From a virus, in the IMG/VR virus record IMGVR_UViG_3300009428_000006, positions 1 through 64,000 of that record: a stretch of 64,000 nt of DNA. One strand, 5' to 3'. The notes under the pieces were generated by a model that worked only from the letters and a program-made list of their open reading frames with translations, ran no database searches and was not told where the DNA came from. The translations under genes were made by a program, and so were the position numbers. Shown here one piece after another: positions 9,591-17,632 of the stretch (position 1 is the stretch's first letter; every line of letters starts with the position of its first letter).

Positions 9591-11072
9591 ATGAGTGACA
9601 AATTAAGGGAGTATATTAAGAAACCTTTTATCCTAAATACTCACAAAGATGTAAGCATAACTGATATATTTGATATAGTAGAAATAGACTCTGATCTTCA
9701 GTTTGTATTCAAAGATCAAGATGAAAAGTCTTCCTTCTGGTATTCTAACTATGAAGTTAGGAAGCTATATGATTATAACAGTTTAAGTATGGAAGTTATA
9801 TTCAGCAGAGAAGGTCTTCCTTTACGGTGTCATCATGCTTATGCTGAAATCTGTGATAGTTTTAAGGATTATTTGTTACTCACTAGAAAGCTTGTATCAG
9901 ATAGGAAGTTGAAGAATACATTGCTTATGTTCTTTAAAAATATAAGCAGACTTAAGTATCACAACAAATATTCACTTAGGTATAGATCTTGTACTAAATA
10001 CTGGAAGTCAGTAAGTCGCGGACTTAGCAGGTCATACTTTATGGAGTTTATAGAGTTTCTTAAATCCAAAGAAGATGCTGTAAGCTTTACAGGGTTTAGT
10101 TTGTCAGGTGAGGCATCTGCAACTAGCTTACTCATTCTTAATCCCAACTTCATAGATTATTGTAATTGCGATAACCCTGTAAAGATTGAAGAAGAGTTTA
10201 GATCAGTGGAGGGAGATTCAGTAGTTATACATAAGGATCATAATTATGATATTATACTTAGCAAAGAGGAGAAGATGATGGCTGGTAAGCTAGAGAAGAT
10301 GATGGACGTGTACAATGAGAAGCTTAAAGAAGTCACTGTAAAGGCTAATGGCTTTGATGTACCTGAGACGTTCTTTCGAAGAGTATTCTCAGGTGATTTC
10401 TCAAGTGGAGGTAGATTCTATGAAACAAAATCCTCTATTCAGAAGTCTCCTGAGTCGATCAGAAAGACGGTTACGATAGATGGAGAGCCTACAGTAGAGA
10501 AAGACTACAAGTACTTACATGTAGCTATGGCATATGAAGAGAAAGGTATTCAGTTTGAGAAAGATCCTTATGATTTCGATTTAGATATTGAAATAGATGA
10601 GAAAGCCTTGTCTAGATGGTGCAAGACAAACGGGGTTAATAGGGGCGCATATGATCCTGTACGTAACTTTAAGAAGACCGTCTTGCTTGTATTGATGAAT
10701 GCTACAGGTGTGGAAAGTACAATCTCAGGTATTCGCTACAATGTAGCTAAAGATTTCTCTAAGAAGTTAGGCTCTAGTCGTAAGTTTGTAGGGATTGTAA
10801 ATGCACCTGTTAAAGAGACTGTTAAGAAAGCTATGGAGTACCACAAGGATATTTCCGAATACTTTTGTTCTGGTGTAGGTATCAGGTTTCAGAATCTAGA
10901 TTCTAAGATGGTGGAGTATTGTATTTCTCAATTCTTGAAAATGGATGAGGTATTGTTTCCTGTACACGATTCATTGATCATTAAATCATCTTGTTCTGAT
11001 AAAGCAGAGCAGGTAATGACAGATGCTTATGAGTTTGTAATGGGTAGTAAGTTAAATTGTAAGATTAAGTGA
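9591..11072 (+). CDS. Palm-domain polymerase-like protein (family A / single-subunit RNAP fold), 493 aa
   Basis: The N-terminal half (1-260) is unrecognised. The C-terminal half carries a polymerase-like motif order. GGRFY is at 273-277, then VTIDGEPTVEKDYKYLH at about 294-310 with D305 where motif A places its metal-binding Asp. R358-x2-K361 followed by a helix ending in N-A-T-G373 resembles the motif B helix. PVHDS at 457-461 is motif C, with HDS as in T7-type RNA polymerases rather than HDE of DNA polymerases. It is much too short and divergent to be a second T7 RNAP or PolI. I infer a compact nucleotide-polymerising enzyme; the product (primer, RNA or DNA) cannot be told. AGGAGG precedes the ATG. 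The GIY-YIG gene follows eight bases later. Confidence 0.55.
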   Translation: MSDKLREYIKKPFILNTHKDVSITDIFDIVEIDSDLQFVFKDQDEKSSFWYSNYEVRKLYDYNSLSMEVIFSREGLPLRCHHAYAEICDSFKDYLLLTRKLVSDRKLKNTLLMFFKNISRLKYHNKYSLRYRSCTKYWKSVSRGLSRSYFMEFIEFLKSKEDAVSFTGFSLSGEASATSLLILNPNFIDYCNCDNPVKIEEEFRSVEGDSVVIHKDHNYDIILSKEEKMMAGKLEKMMDVYNEKLKEVTVKANGFDVPETFFRRVFSGDFSSGGRFYETKSSIQKSPESIRKTVTIDGEPTVEKDYKYLHVAMAYEEKGIQFEKDPYDFDLDIEIDEKALSRWCKTNGVNRGAYDPVRNFKKTVLLVLMNATGVESTISGIRYNVAKDFSKKLGSSRKFVGIVNAPVKETVKKAMEYHKDISEYFCSGVGIRFQNLDSKMVEYCISQFLKMDEVLFPVHDSLIIKSSCSDKAEQVMTDAYEFVMGSKLNCKIK

Positions 11073-11079
11073 GGAATAT

Positions 11080-11727
11080 ATGAGAATAGAAGATGAAATA
11101 ATAGAGCACTGTCTTTATTACCTAGAAGAGAAGGATACTAAAAAGGCGAAGTCAGAGGATTGTTTAGATGTGTTAGCGGACTACCTTGAAGATTCTGATA
11201 TAGATTTGAAATACATCTATCATGAATTACTTGTAATCCACCTCTTAGAGAATTATAAAACTAATAGATTAAGTCTTATGGAATCTATTTTTAAAAAGGT
11301 AAGTCCTAAACTTTATCACGTTTACAAACTTATGAAAAATGGTAAGGAGGTCTATATAGGCCAATCTATAAATGTGTCAGCAAGGCTTAAAAAGCACCTT
11401 GACAAAGATTTCGATGAAATACTTATCTGCCAGTGCAGGAATAAGGATGAGATGGATAATTTGGAGAACTACTTGATTCTAAAAATACTGCCTAAGTTAA
11501 ATAACAAGGTGTTTTTAGACAAGGCAAGGTGTTTTGAAGAAAATCCTTTTTCTTTTGAATTTAAAAAATTAGAAGATCTTGATTATGATTTCATACCTTG
11601 TATGTGGAACGTTTCTAAATCTGTAGATAGTGAGAAATACTTATACAGGTATCCGTATTTTGTAAAGAACAAATATAACATAACACCTGCTTGGAAACTT
11701 AGATGTAAAGATAAGGAAGAAAACTAG
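11080..11727 (+). CDS. GIY-YIG endonuclease, 215 aa
   Basis: The middle of the protein has LYHVYKLMKNGKEVYIGQS near residues 98-116, followed by an Arg-containing helix (ARLKKHL) and an Asn/Glu helix (NLENYLILKILPKLNN). These are the catalytic Tyr, Arg and Glu elements of GIY-YIG nucleases. The first 90 residues are acidic and unrecognised. It is probably a free-standing homing endonuclease, inserted tightly after the palm-domain gene. The start has GAGGA upstream. Confidence 0.75.
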   Translation: MRIEDEIIEHCLYYLEEKDTKKAKSEDCLDVLADYLEDSDIDLKYIYHELLVIHLLENYKTNRLSLMESIFKKVSPKLYHVYKLMKNGKEVYIGQSINVSARLKKHLDKDFDEILICQCRNKDEMDNLENYLILKILPKLNNKVFLDKARCFEENPFSFEFKKLEDLDYDFIPCMWNVSKSVDSEKYLYRYPYFVKNKYNITPAWKLRCKDKEEN

Positions 11728-11774
11728 TTGACACCAAAAGAAACCTTTAGTAGAATTATATCTATTAAAGGTTT
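11728..11774 (+). promoter_or_regulatory. Sigma70 promoter whose -10 box lies in a 14-bp hairpin
   Basis: TTGACA at 11728-11733 and TAGAAT at 11751-11756 are spaced by exactly 17 bp. The -10 box is inside an inverted repeat whose arms are 11741-11754 and 11761-11774 (14 bp, one G-T mismatch, 6-base loop). The repeat could be an operator or a transcript-end hairpin for the upstream gene. It precedes the ATG at 11814. Confidence 0.65.
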
Positions 11775-11813
11775 TCTCGTTTCTGAGATACCAAATTGTA
11801 AGGAGAGAGTGTT

Positions 11814-12392
11814 ATGTTTAAAAATATGATATCTGCGGCAGCAAATGTTTTTGAGGTTTTTGATAAAGAAGGTAATTATTTACAGGATGTGACTTTAGTT
11901 GATTGTTGTCACATGGGACGCAATATGCAAGAAGTTTATCATTTCCTTCGTGAAGGGTTCGGATGTACCCTCAAGGCTAAGAAAGAGCTTGGTGATAATG
12001 GTCAGGGTTTTATTGACGAGTCAGGTCATTTCTATAATCGTTCTAATGCTTTTAAGATTGCTACTTCTAGTGGACAACCTTTCAACCCAGAGTATATTCT
12101 TCCTACTAAAAGACTTGATAGTAGTTGTATTAGACATTTCCCAGAAGAAGCTAATCTCTACGATTACGGTAAAGAAAACACTTTTAAATATAGTCTCAAT
12201 CAGAAAGTAAGAGTTCAAGTGTTTAATGCTTTTAAAACAGGCGTTATCGTTAAGAGAAGTTCTTACGAAACCAATCTAGGTATTAATTTTAAATACACTG
12301 TAGAGTATGGTGAAGGTCACGGAAATTGCATAGATGTTTGGGAAAAAGATTTGCACCTTATACAAAAATTACATTTTGTAGGTAAAATATGA
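11814..12392 (+). CDS. Hypothetical protein, 192 aa
   Basis: Two parts are visible. The first about 110 residues contain GFIDESGHFYNRSNAFKIA and a closing LDSSCIRHFPEE, a pattern I associate with small phage proteins of unknown role. The last 70 residues (VRVQVFNAFKTGVIVKRSS and a beta-rich stretch) look like a small barrel domain. AAGGAGAG precedes the ATG. It has its own host-type promoter at 11728, so it is probably expressed early. It overlaps the next gene by four bases (ATGA). Confidence 0.7.
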   Translation: MFKNMISAAANVFEVFDKEGNYLQDVTLVDCCHMGRNMQEVYHFLREGFGCTLKAKKELGDNGQGFIDESGHFYNRSNAFKIATSSGQPFNPEYILPTKRLDSSCIRHFPEEANLYDYGKENTFKYSLNQKVRVQVFNAFKTGVIVKRSSYETNLGINFKYTVEYGEGHGNCIDVWEKDLHLIQKLHFVGKI

Positions 12393-12865
12393 GCTTATCA
12401 TTCAGAGAGGGACTGCACTTTCACAGTTGGGACATTGTGCAAGAAAGAGAATACCTAGATTACAAACATGAGGAAATGGGCTTAACATTAAAAGACAGAA
12501 TACGGGTTTGTAAAAAGTGTGGTAAGACAGAAAAGCTAGACACTCACTGTTTAGGCTTAAATCCGCCAGAGTATGTAGAAAGCTGGCATGAAATAAAGAA
12601 AGACTCTTGGAGGAAAGAGGATATGAGTAAACACAGTAATAAGCTCAATATAACCGAGTCAAAACTGTTTAAAGATGTAAGTAGTGTGATTGGTAAGGTG
12701 GCTGCATTAGAAGAGCTTACAAGGGCTTACAGGGGGTATACTCCTGCATCAAACTCTCCCCCGTTTAATTGGCAGGAAGGACTTATAGACGCATTTTGGT
12801 GGTTCGGAACACCACAAGGTGGCGATTATTGGTATGATATCTGGGAGAAGGGTGCTGACACTTAA
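12389..12865 (+). CDS. Hypothetical protein with possible zinc knuckle, 158 aa
   Basis: Residues 40-52 contain VCKKCGKTEKLD, with a later His-Cys pair, that could hold a metal ion. The C-terminal third is rich in Trp, Gly and Tyr (FNWQEGLIDAFWWFGTPQGG). It is coupled to the upstream gene by an ATGA overlap and is the last gene of the rightward cluster. No function can be given. Confidence 0.65.
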   Translation: MSLSFREGLHFHSWDIVQEREYLDYKHEEMGLTLKDRIRVCKKCGKTEKLDTHCLGLNPPEYVESWHEIKKDSWRKEDMSKHSNKLNITESKLFKDVSSVIGKVAALEELTRAYRGYTPASNSPPFNWQEGLIDAFWWFGTPQGGDYWYDIWEKGADT

Positions 12866-12986
12866 GTAAAAATAATAGGGTCATCTAATCTAAAACCTTG
12901 CAGCTTACATACCAATTTTCAACTGGGATCTTGATTAAAATAGTCAAGATCTTTAAAATAGCTAAACTTTTGTTTTATATACATAT

Positions 12987-13009
12987 TCCTTAAACCGCAC
13001 CTATATGAT
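12987..13009 (+). promoter_or_regulatory. Candidate phage RNA polymerase promoter, rightward copy
   Basis: This site contains TTAAACCGCACCTATATGAT and matches the element at 6050-6072 (opposite strand) in 22 of 23 bases. It lies in a gene-free stretch and points towards the RNA region and the structural genes. Its size fits T7-class promoters. Whether it reads right or left is not proven; outward firing from both copies makes the best sense of the gene layout. Confidence 0.5.
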
Positions 13010-13266
13010 AGGATGATTACTATTTAAACTATCAAACCTAAGTATTTAATCAATTAATTGAATCGAATATGAGAGACTATTCGCATTTCACGTAGACTCT
13101 TTAGGTTATATATTAATACTTCCCAATGGACGATCTGATGCTATTTCATGGATAGCTCATAACAAGAACACACAGATGTTTCATTGGTGAGTAGGTGATA
13201 CTTCAAGTTAATATGGAGATTCACTTTTAGGTGCTTGTTGCTTTATGCCGAGTTACCGAATCTTTC
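13010..13266 (+). other. Non-coding leader between promoter-like element and terminator
   Basis: About 260 bases without a credible ORF or ribosome site separate the promoter-like element at 12987 from a strong terminator at 13267. If the element is a promoter, this would yield a short RNA of roughly 300 bases. No tRNA or known RNA family is recognised. Confidence 0.3.
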
Positions 13267-13312
13267 AACACCAACCTCTAATAATAATAACAAGGGTTGG
13301 TGTTGCTTTTTT
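13267..13312 (+). terminator. Strong rho-independent terminator
   Basis: Perfect 10-bp arms AACACCAACC (13267-13276) and GGTTGGTGTT (13295-13304) are followed by GCTTTTTT. It separates the first non-coding stretch from the candidate structured RNA. Confidence 0.85.
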
Positions 13313-13344
13313 AAGGCCCTTAAAGACATTTGCTATAAGTAAGT

Positions 13345-13746
13345 TTTAATAGTTTATTTATAGCGAGCGTTTCGAGTTGGGTGCGCCAGAGGAGCCATTG
13401 TAGGCCAAGCCCTTTACAGAGGGAGGACTTTACAGTAATGCATAGTAAACCGATGACAGCAGGAAAGACTGCAACTATTTAACAAAAAAGGTACTTAGTA
13501 CCAGATACGACTTACGGCTTCTCACGAGTGATTTATTCACCTGAGATTTGCGATTGTTAAATAATTACCATAATGAGGCAGCCCATGCGTAAAAGTACCT
13601 CAGCAAACCTGTAACAAGGTCGAGCCCATGTGCGGTAATGTGTAATTAGGGATATTTCGTAGCAACGTACCAACTGAGAGAGTGCTACCCAGCAGCTTAT
13701 GCTGTATCAGAGCAAGTCTGATCGAAAGTGGTGGTTGGATTTTTTA
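13345..13746 (+). ncRNA. Candidate large structured RNA, about 400 nt
   Basis: No ORF with a ribosome site is present, but hairpins are dense. Examples are CCCT/AGGG near 13410-13423, GCAG/CTGC at 13459-13472, GGTAC/GTACC at 13490-13502, TGAGG/CCTCA at 13574-13602, ACCT/AGGT at 13607-13620, CAGC/GCTG near 13693-13704, and ATCAGA/TCTGAT at 13707-13722. Longer pairings ATTTAAC/GTTAAAT (13477-13483 with 13556-13562) and TAATTAC/GTAATTA enclose sub-branches. The last branch, CCAAC/GTTGG, is followed by ATTTTTTATT like a terminator. Size and ornate folding recall large phage RNAs such as GOLLD or ROOL, but I cannot match sequence to either. Confidence 0.4.
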
Positions 13747-13847
13747 TTATTAACTTAATAAGTGACTAGGGTAGCTCCCGAAAGGACACAATCACAGCTC
13801 TATGTCTTGTCACTTTATCATCTAGAGCTGGACACTGTGAGGTTAAT

Positions 13848-14384
13848 ATGAGTTTTGATTTAAATTGGCTTTTAACGAGGAAGGTCAGAAGTTGTCCTGT
13901 TGAAAGGCTTTTGAGTAAGGTTGAATATGACAAGAACGGGTGCTGGAATTTTACTGGTAAAAAAGATTCTTGTGGATATGGTGTGTTTAAAATTGGTGGT
14001 AGAAGTTTAGGAGCTCATAAAGTTTCATATATACTGCACAAGGGAGATTTTGATCAGACTAAGTTTGAAATGATGCACGAGTGTCATAACAGAGCTTGCA
14101 TAAATCCTTGTCATATAAAGGTTGGTACTCACAGAGAGAACATGAACTATCCTGAGACTAAAGGGAGGATGGTAGGAAGTAAGTACCGTTTGGGTGATAA
14201 TTGCTATACCTTCAACCTCATTGCTAAAAAAGAGGGTGAAACAATGCTCTTCGGATCTAGTTTTCAAGCTCAAAAGCTAGGTCTATCTAGTGGCAGAATA
14301 TCACAATCCTGCAATAATATTAAAGGAAGACTCAGGTATAGAGGTTTTAGATGGGAGTATAAAGGTACTTTATTGATCACATGA
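13848..14384 (+). CDS. HNH homing endonuclease, 178 aa
   Basis: CWNFTGKKDSCGYGVFKI near the N-terminus is followed by AHKVSY and MMHECHNRACINPCHIKVGT, which gives the H-N-H metal-finger of phage HNH nucleases (His, Asn and His with structural Cys). The C-terminal LSSGRISQSCNN looks like a small DNA-binding module. GAGG precedes the ATG. It sits between structured, non-coding flanks, which suggests it has invaded an RNA gene or intron-like element. Confidence 0.8.
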   Translation: MSFDLNWLLTRKVRSCPVERLLSKVEYDKNGCWNFTGKKDSCGYGVFKIGGRSLGAHKVSYILHKGDFDQTKFEMMHECHNRACINPCHIKVGTHRENMNYPETKGRMVGSKYRLGDNCYTFNLIAKKEGETMLFGSSFQAQKLGLSSGRISQSCNNIKGRLRYRGFRWEYKGTLLIT

Positions 14385-14500
14385 CACTCTTAGAGGACAT
14401 CTCCCTCCACAGGGATATGTGGCGTAGTCAGGATCACGACACCTGATGGACTTAGCTTGAGTCGTGAGACTGCTGCTGAGTTATTTTTAATTAGAATTTA
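14385..14500 (+). other. Structured non-coding flank downstream of the HNH gene
   Basis: Three tandem short hairpins are seen right after the HNH stop: GAGG/CCTC, CCACA/TGTGG and TCAGG/CCTGA, and then GACT/AGTC. With the RNA upstream of the HNH gene this suggests the gene lies inside a larger folded RNA. A TGACTA/TAGTCA pair (13763-13768 with 14424-14429) could bridge the gene, but group I core motifs are not convincing. Confidence 0.35.
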
Positions 14501-14514
14501 ATAAGGAGAATATT

Positions 14515-14589
14515 ATGCATGTGATTAAAGAGGGAAGTTTGACTATCTCTACGGAAGACTTTATTGACAATGGATTTATAGGGGTTTAA
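14515..14589 (+). CDS. Possible 24-aa peptide
   Basis: ATG at 14515 follows AAGGAG by seven bases. The ORF ends with TAA at 14587-14589, one base before the next ATG. Only the ribosome site and tight spacing support it; it could be a leader peptide for the following ORF. Confidence 0.35.
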   Translation: MHVIKEGSLTISTEDFIDNGFIGV

Positions 14590-14590
14590 T

Positions 14591-14710
14591 ATGAAAGTTA
14601 AAGGTATGGATAAACTCTTAGAAGAAGGTTTTGAATGTATTCTTGAAATTGAGAGGCTACTCTGTCTTGTAGATTTTAAACTTAAAAATGGAGAGTTTAC
14701 AGGTCCATAA
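14591..14710 (+). CDS. Possible 39-aa protein
   Basis: The ORF starts MKVKGMDKLLEEGFECILEI and begins one base after the preceding stop, so it may be translationally coupled. It has a Leu-rich amphipathic character. No family is recognised. Confidence 0.35.
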   Translation: MKVKGMDKLLEEGFECILEIERLLCLVDFKLKNGEFTGP

Positions 14711-14786
14711 ATATAATAGTGGAATTAAATGATGATTATGGACCATTGGTTGGAGATGATCAGAGATTGGATTATCTAGGATAGAG

Positions 14787-14877
14787 TTTATTGGTGTGTG
14801 ATAACCATCGGCGTAGGATGACCCACAAGCCCGTGAATATCGATAAGAGTTGTTTTTATTATCACACAACCAATAAA
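14787..14877. repeat. Long inverted repeat, 18/19-bp arms, 54-base loop
   Basis: TTTATTGGTGTGTGATAA (14787-14804) pairs with 14859-14877 with one bulged base. The loop is itself GC-richer than the surroundings. It lies in a 300-base gene-free stretch before the terminase genes. It is too AT-rich and lacks the U-run of a normal terminator. Confidence 0.7.
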
Positions 14878-14944
14878 TTTTAAGCAGTCCTGTCCTCTTA
14901 CGCTTGATTACAAGTATTGATAACAGCCAACTGCTGACAAATAT

Positions 14945-14991
14945 GCCTTTCAAGCCTATCATATGAAGCTCAAATCGTAAAGGCTTTTTTT
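14945..14991 (+). terminator. Probable rho-independent terminator before the terminase operon
   Basis: GCCTTT (14945-14950) and AAAGGC (14979-14984) are followed by seven T. The loop is long (28 bases). It ends the non-coding region, 30 bases before the small terminase ATG, so structural genes would need read-through or phage polymerase. Confidence 0.5.
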
Positions 14992-15020
14992 ATAACAACC
15001 ATAACCTACAAGGAGGAACT

Positions 15021-15590
15021 ATGGCTAAAGCTACTAAAGCTAAAAGCGGTGCTGGCTTTGCAGGTATGGACCCTGAACAAGCAGATGCTATTAGGAAGAA
15101 AGGTGTTGCAGCTAGAAAGCGTAACAATGAAATACGTAATCAAAGAATAGCTGAAGCAGATAAGCTACGTGATGAAGCACAGAGACTTCAAGAAGAGGCT
15201 GAACGTTTAAGGCAAGAGGCTGATGATATAGATGGTGAATACACATCTGATCGTTCTAAGAAGAAAAAAGAGGCTGCACTAGTGGCCGAAATAGATGAAC
15301 GATTCCGTGACTCTGTAAGTGCTCAATATCTCAAGATGATTAAGCAACATGCTATTCTAAGAGGGCTTACAGCAGATGAAATAGTTACACCTTCTATGCT
15401 TGCTATGGATATATTAGCAGATCCTAATACCAAATTGAAAGAGAAGCAGGATGCTCGTAGGGAGCTAATGCAGTTTGAGAACTCTAAGCCTGTTGCTAAG
15501 ACAGATGAAACATCTGATGTGGTTGGTAGTGCGGAGGAGGAGATTGCTAAGTTAATGGTGAAGGCAGAAGAATCTTCTCCTAAAAGATAA
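15021..15590 (+). CDS. Probable terminase small subunit
   Basis: The 189-residue protein starts with a Gly/Ala/Lys-rich segment, then a long charged coiled coil (about residues 35-80), a helical middle (FRDSVSAQYLKMIKQHAILRG) and an acidic tail. The family is not clear by motif. The role is inferred from position: it is the first structural gene, upstream of the large terminase, and has the size and helical, oligomer-forming look of small terminases, which bind the packaging site. AAGGAGG precedes the ATG. Confidence 0.55.
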   Translation: MAKATKAKSGAGFAGMDPEQADAIRKKGVAARKRNNEIRNQRIAEADKLRDEAQRLQEEAERLRQEADDIDGEYTSDRSKKKKEAALVAEIDERFRDSVSAQYLKMIKQHAILRGLTADEIVTPSMLAMDILADPNTKLKEKQDARRELMQFENSKPVAKTDETSDVVGSAEEEIAKLMVKAEESSPKR

Positions 15591-15603
15591 TCAAGGAGGT
15601 CTT

Positions 15604-16275
15604 ATGAAATCAAGAGACAAACCTTGCCCTGTTGGAGAAGTTTTCGGAAAGTTAACAATACTTAAAGAGATCGAGCCTCAATACAGAGGCAAGGTCAGAT
15701 ACAGAAGAGTGAGAAGGGTTTTAGTGTCTTGCTCTTGCGGTAGCGGAGAGAAAGAAGCGGATCTAAAAGATGTCAGATTAGGTAAGGCCACCTCCTGTGG
15801 ATGTGCAAGGTGGGATAAGATAATCAAACACAGTGAATCTCGAACGCCTCTGTAAAAGCAATATACAAACATGAAACAAAGATCTAGGAAAAGAAAAGAG
15901 ATAGGAGATGATTGTAACGTGTTTCCAGAGTGGCTAGAGGGAGATGGTAAAGGTTATCTTTCCTTCAAGAAATGGTCGCTAGAGAATGGATATGAAGAAG
16001 GTGTCACCTCTCTTTGCAGAAACGGAGACAAAGGGAATTACGAACCCGATAATTGCAGATGGGCAACTGCCCAAGAAAATACAGAAGAAGCTATTGCGAA
16101 AAGGTTTCTAGTAAAAAGGGTGGAAGATGGTGACTGGAAAGAGATTTACAATTTAGCAAAGTTCTCCAGAGAAAATAATCTGTTAGCAGGATCAATGCAC
16201 AATGTTAAGATAGGAATAGCGACTCAACATAGAGGCTGGATGTGTAGACCATTAGAGGAGAGGGAAGATGTCTAA
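15604..16275 (+). pseudogene. Homing-endonuclease-like gene interrupted by an in-frame TAA
   Basis: The frame from 15604 (AAGGAGG upstream) encodes a zinc-ribbon-like N-terminus, GEVFGKLTILKEIE with SCSCGSG and SCGCARW, typical of phage homing nuclease N-terminal modules. TAA at 15853-15855 interrupts codon 84. The same frame continues KQYTNMKQRSRKR, then FKKWSLENGYEEG and NYEPDNCRWATAQEN, the usual catalytic end of this family. In relatives the interrupted position is a Tyr (RTPL-Y-KQYTNMKQ). It is inserted between the small and large terminase genes and overlaps the latter by eight bases. Confidence 0.75.
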
Positions 16276-17632
16276 TAATGCACTCTCCTCTGGATCATTT
16301 AAACACCCTTATAGTTTAAAGACGGCAAGATGGATAAGAGAAAAACTTATCATGGAGCAATCTGAAAGTAAAAGGTCAGCATTCTTGAAAGATCTTGAGT
16401 CGATGTTTGGAAACAGGTATGCAGAAGTTCTAAGATACATCTCAAATGATATAAGAATTTTTCTCAGAGACGATCAACTGACACCTCCTTACGAAGATAA
16501 GTCTTGGGTAGGGGCTATATGGTGTACAGGTCGCGGTTTCGGAAAGAGTTATTGTGGAGCGGCTGCCGTTATAGAATTTGCTATACAGACACCAAATGCA
16601 CGTATAGGCCTCTTAGGCCCAACGTTTGCCATGTCCAAGCAAAACATGATTCAAGGCTCATCAGGTATATTAGGACTTTCCCCTATAGGATTTAAACCCA
16701 AGTACAATAAAAGTGATGGTACTTTAACTTGGCCCAATGGTGCCACAGCTAAAGTCTTCTCAGCAGAGAATGGTGACCGTGTTCGTGGGGAAAACTTTCA
16801 TCTTGTTTGGTCAGATGAGTGGGCGTTCTTCAAGAGATCAGCAGGAGATGATGATATATGGGACAATGCTAAGAAGGCACTACGTGCTGGCAGGTATCCT
16901 CGATATGTAATAACCACCTCCCCTCGCCCTATAAAGGGTTTGAAAGATCTCTACAAAGACTCCAAAAAAGAAAATTCCAACATAAGATTTACCACAGGAA
17001 CCACCTTTGATAATTATTCATTGCCACAGTCTTTCATAGATGAGGTTAAGCTTGGAGAAGGCACAAGCCTTTATAACCAAGAAATACTTGGAATGATCCT
17101 AGAAGAAAATCTTGGTGCCATTTTCTCATATGAATCCATCGAAAGGATTAATCTTGATGATGTAGGACTTGATCCTGATAAATATGATGAACGCTATCTA
17201 AAACTAGTAAAGTCTATGGACTCTATAGTTGTAGCTGTCGATCCTAACGTGGTTGAAGATATTAACTCAGATGAGACAGGTATCACAGTTGTAGGTAGGA
17301 AGAATGACAAAGGTTATGTATTCAAAGATGCCTCTCGAAGAGGTAAGATATCTGAGATATATAGAGACATCGTAAGACTATATTATGAATACAATGCAGA
17401 TGCTGTAATTATAGAAACCAACAATGGTGGTGACTTTATACCAGCAGATATTTTCAACATCGACCCAATGGTAGTTGTTAAGAAAGTATTTGCATCCAAA
17501 GGTAAACGTGCTCGTGCAGAACCGATTGGTTTACTATACGAGAGAGGTAAGATATACCATGTAGGTATTCATCGAGACCTTGAAGCACAGATGTGTGAGT
17601 ACAATCCACAGGTGCATAAGAAATCGCCAGAT
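16268..17632 (+). CDS. terL: Terminase large subunit, exon 1 (455 codons)
   Basis: This is the packaging motor ATPase and nuclease. Walker A-like CTGRGFGKS is at 86-94. Walker B VWSDEW, with acidic D-E, is at 180-185. The first nuclease Asp is D325 in VVAVDPN, and VIIETNN follows near 380. Translation then reaches HKKSPD and runs into intron sequence, which closes the frame at 17701. Joining D455 to exon 2 gives SPD-RLDSLVWGL, the expected third nuclease motif, in frame and without gap. The joined protein is 524 aa, normal for TerL. The ATG lies within the end of the upstream nuclease gene. Confidence 0.92.

Noticed and set aside
13520-14469. 8-bp complement TCTCACGA / TCGTGAGA bridging the HNH gene.
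   Set aside because: An 8-base match is expected by chance between segments this long, so I do not use it as evidence for one RNA.
13750-14500. Group I intron around the HNH gene at 13848.
   Set aside because: A TGACTA/TAGTCA pair exists but the conserved core next to it is not seen, and no interrupted exon can be named.
14657-14962. 101-codon leftward ORF across the long hairpin.
   Set aside because: It has no ribosome site, covers the inverted repeat on both arms, and its protein is unlike neighbours; it is a shadow of non-coding DNA.
12866-15020. tRNA or tmRNA genes in the RNA-rich gap.
   Set aside because: No T-loop (GTTCGANTC-like) with matching acceptor arms was found on either strand.
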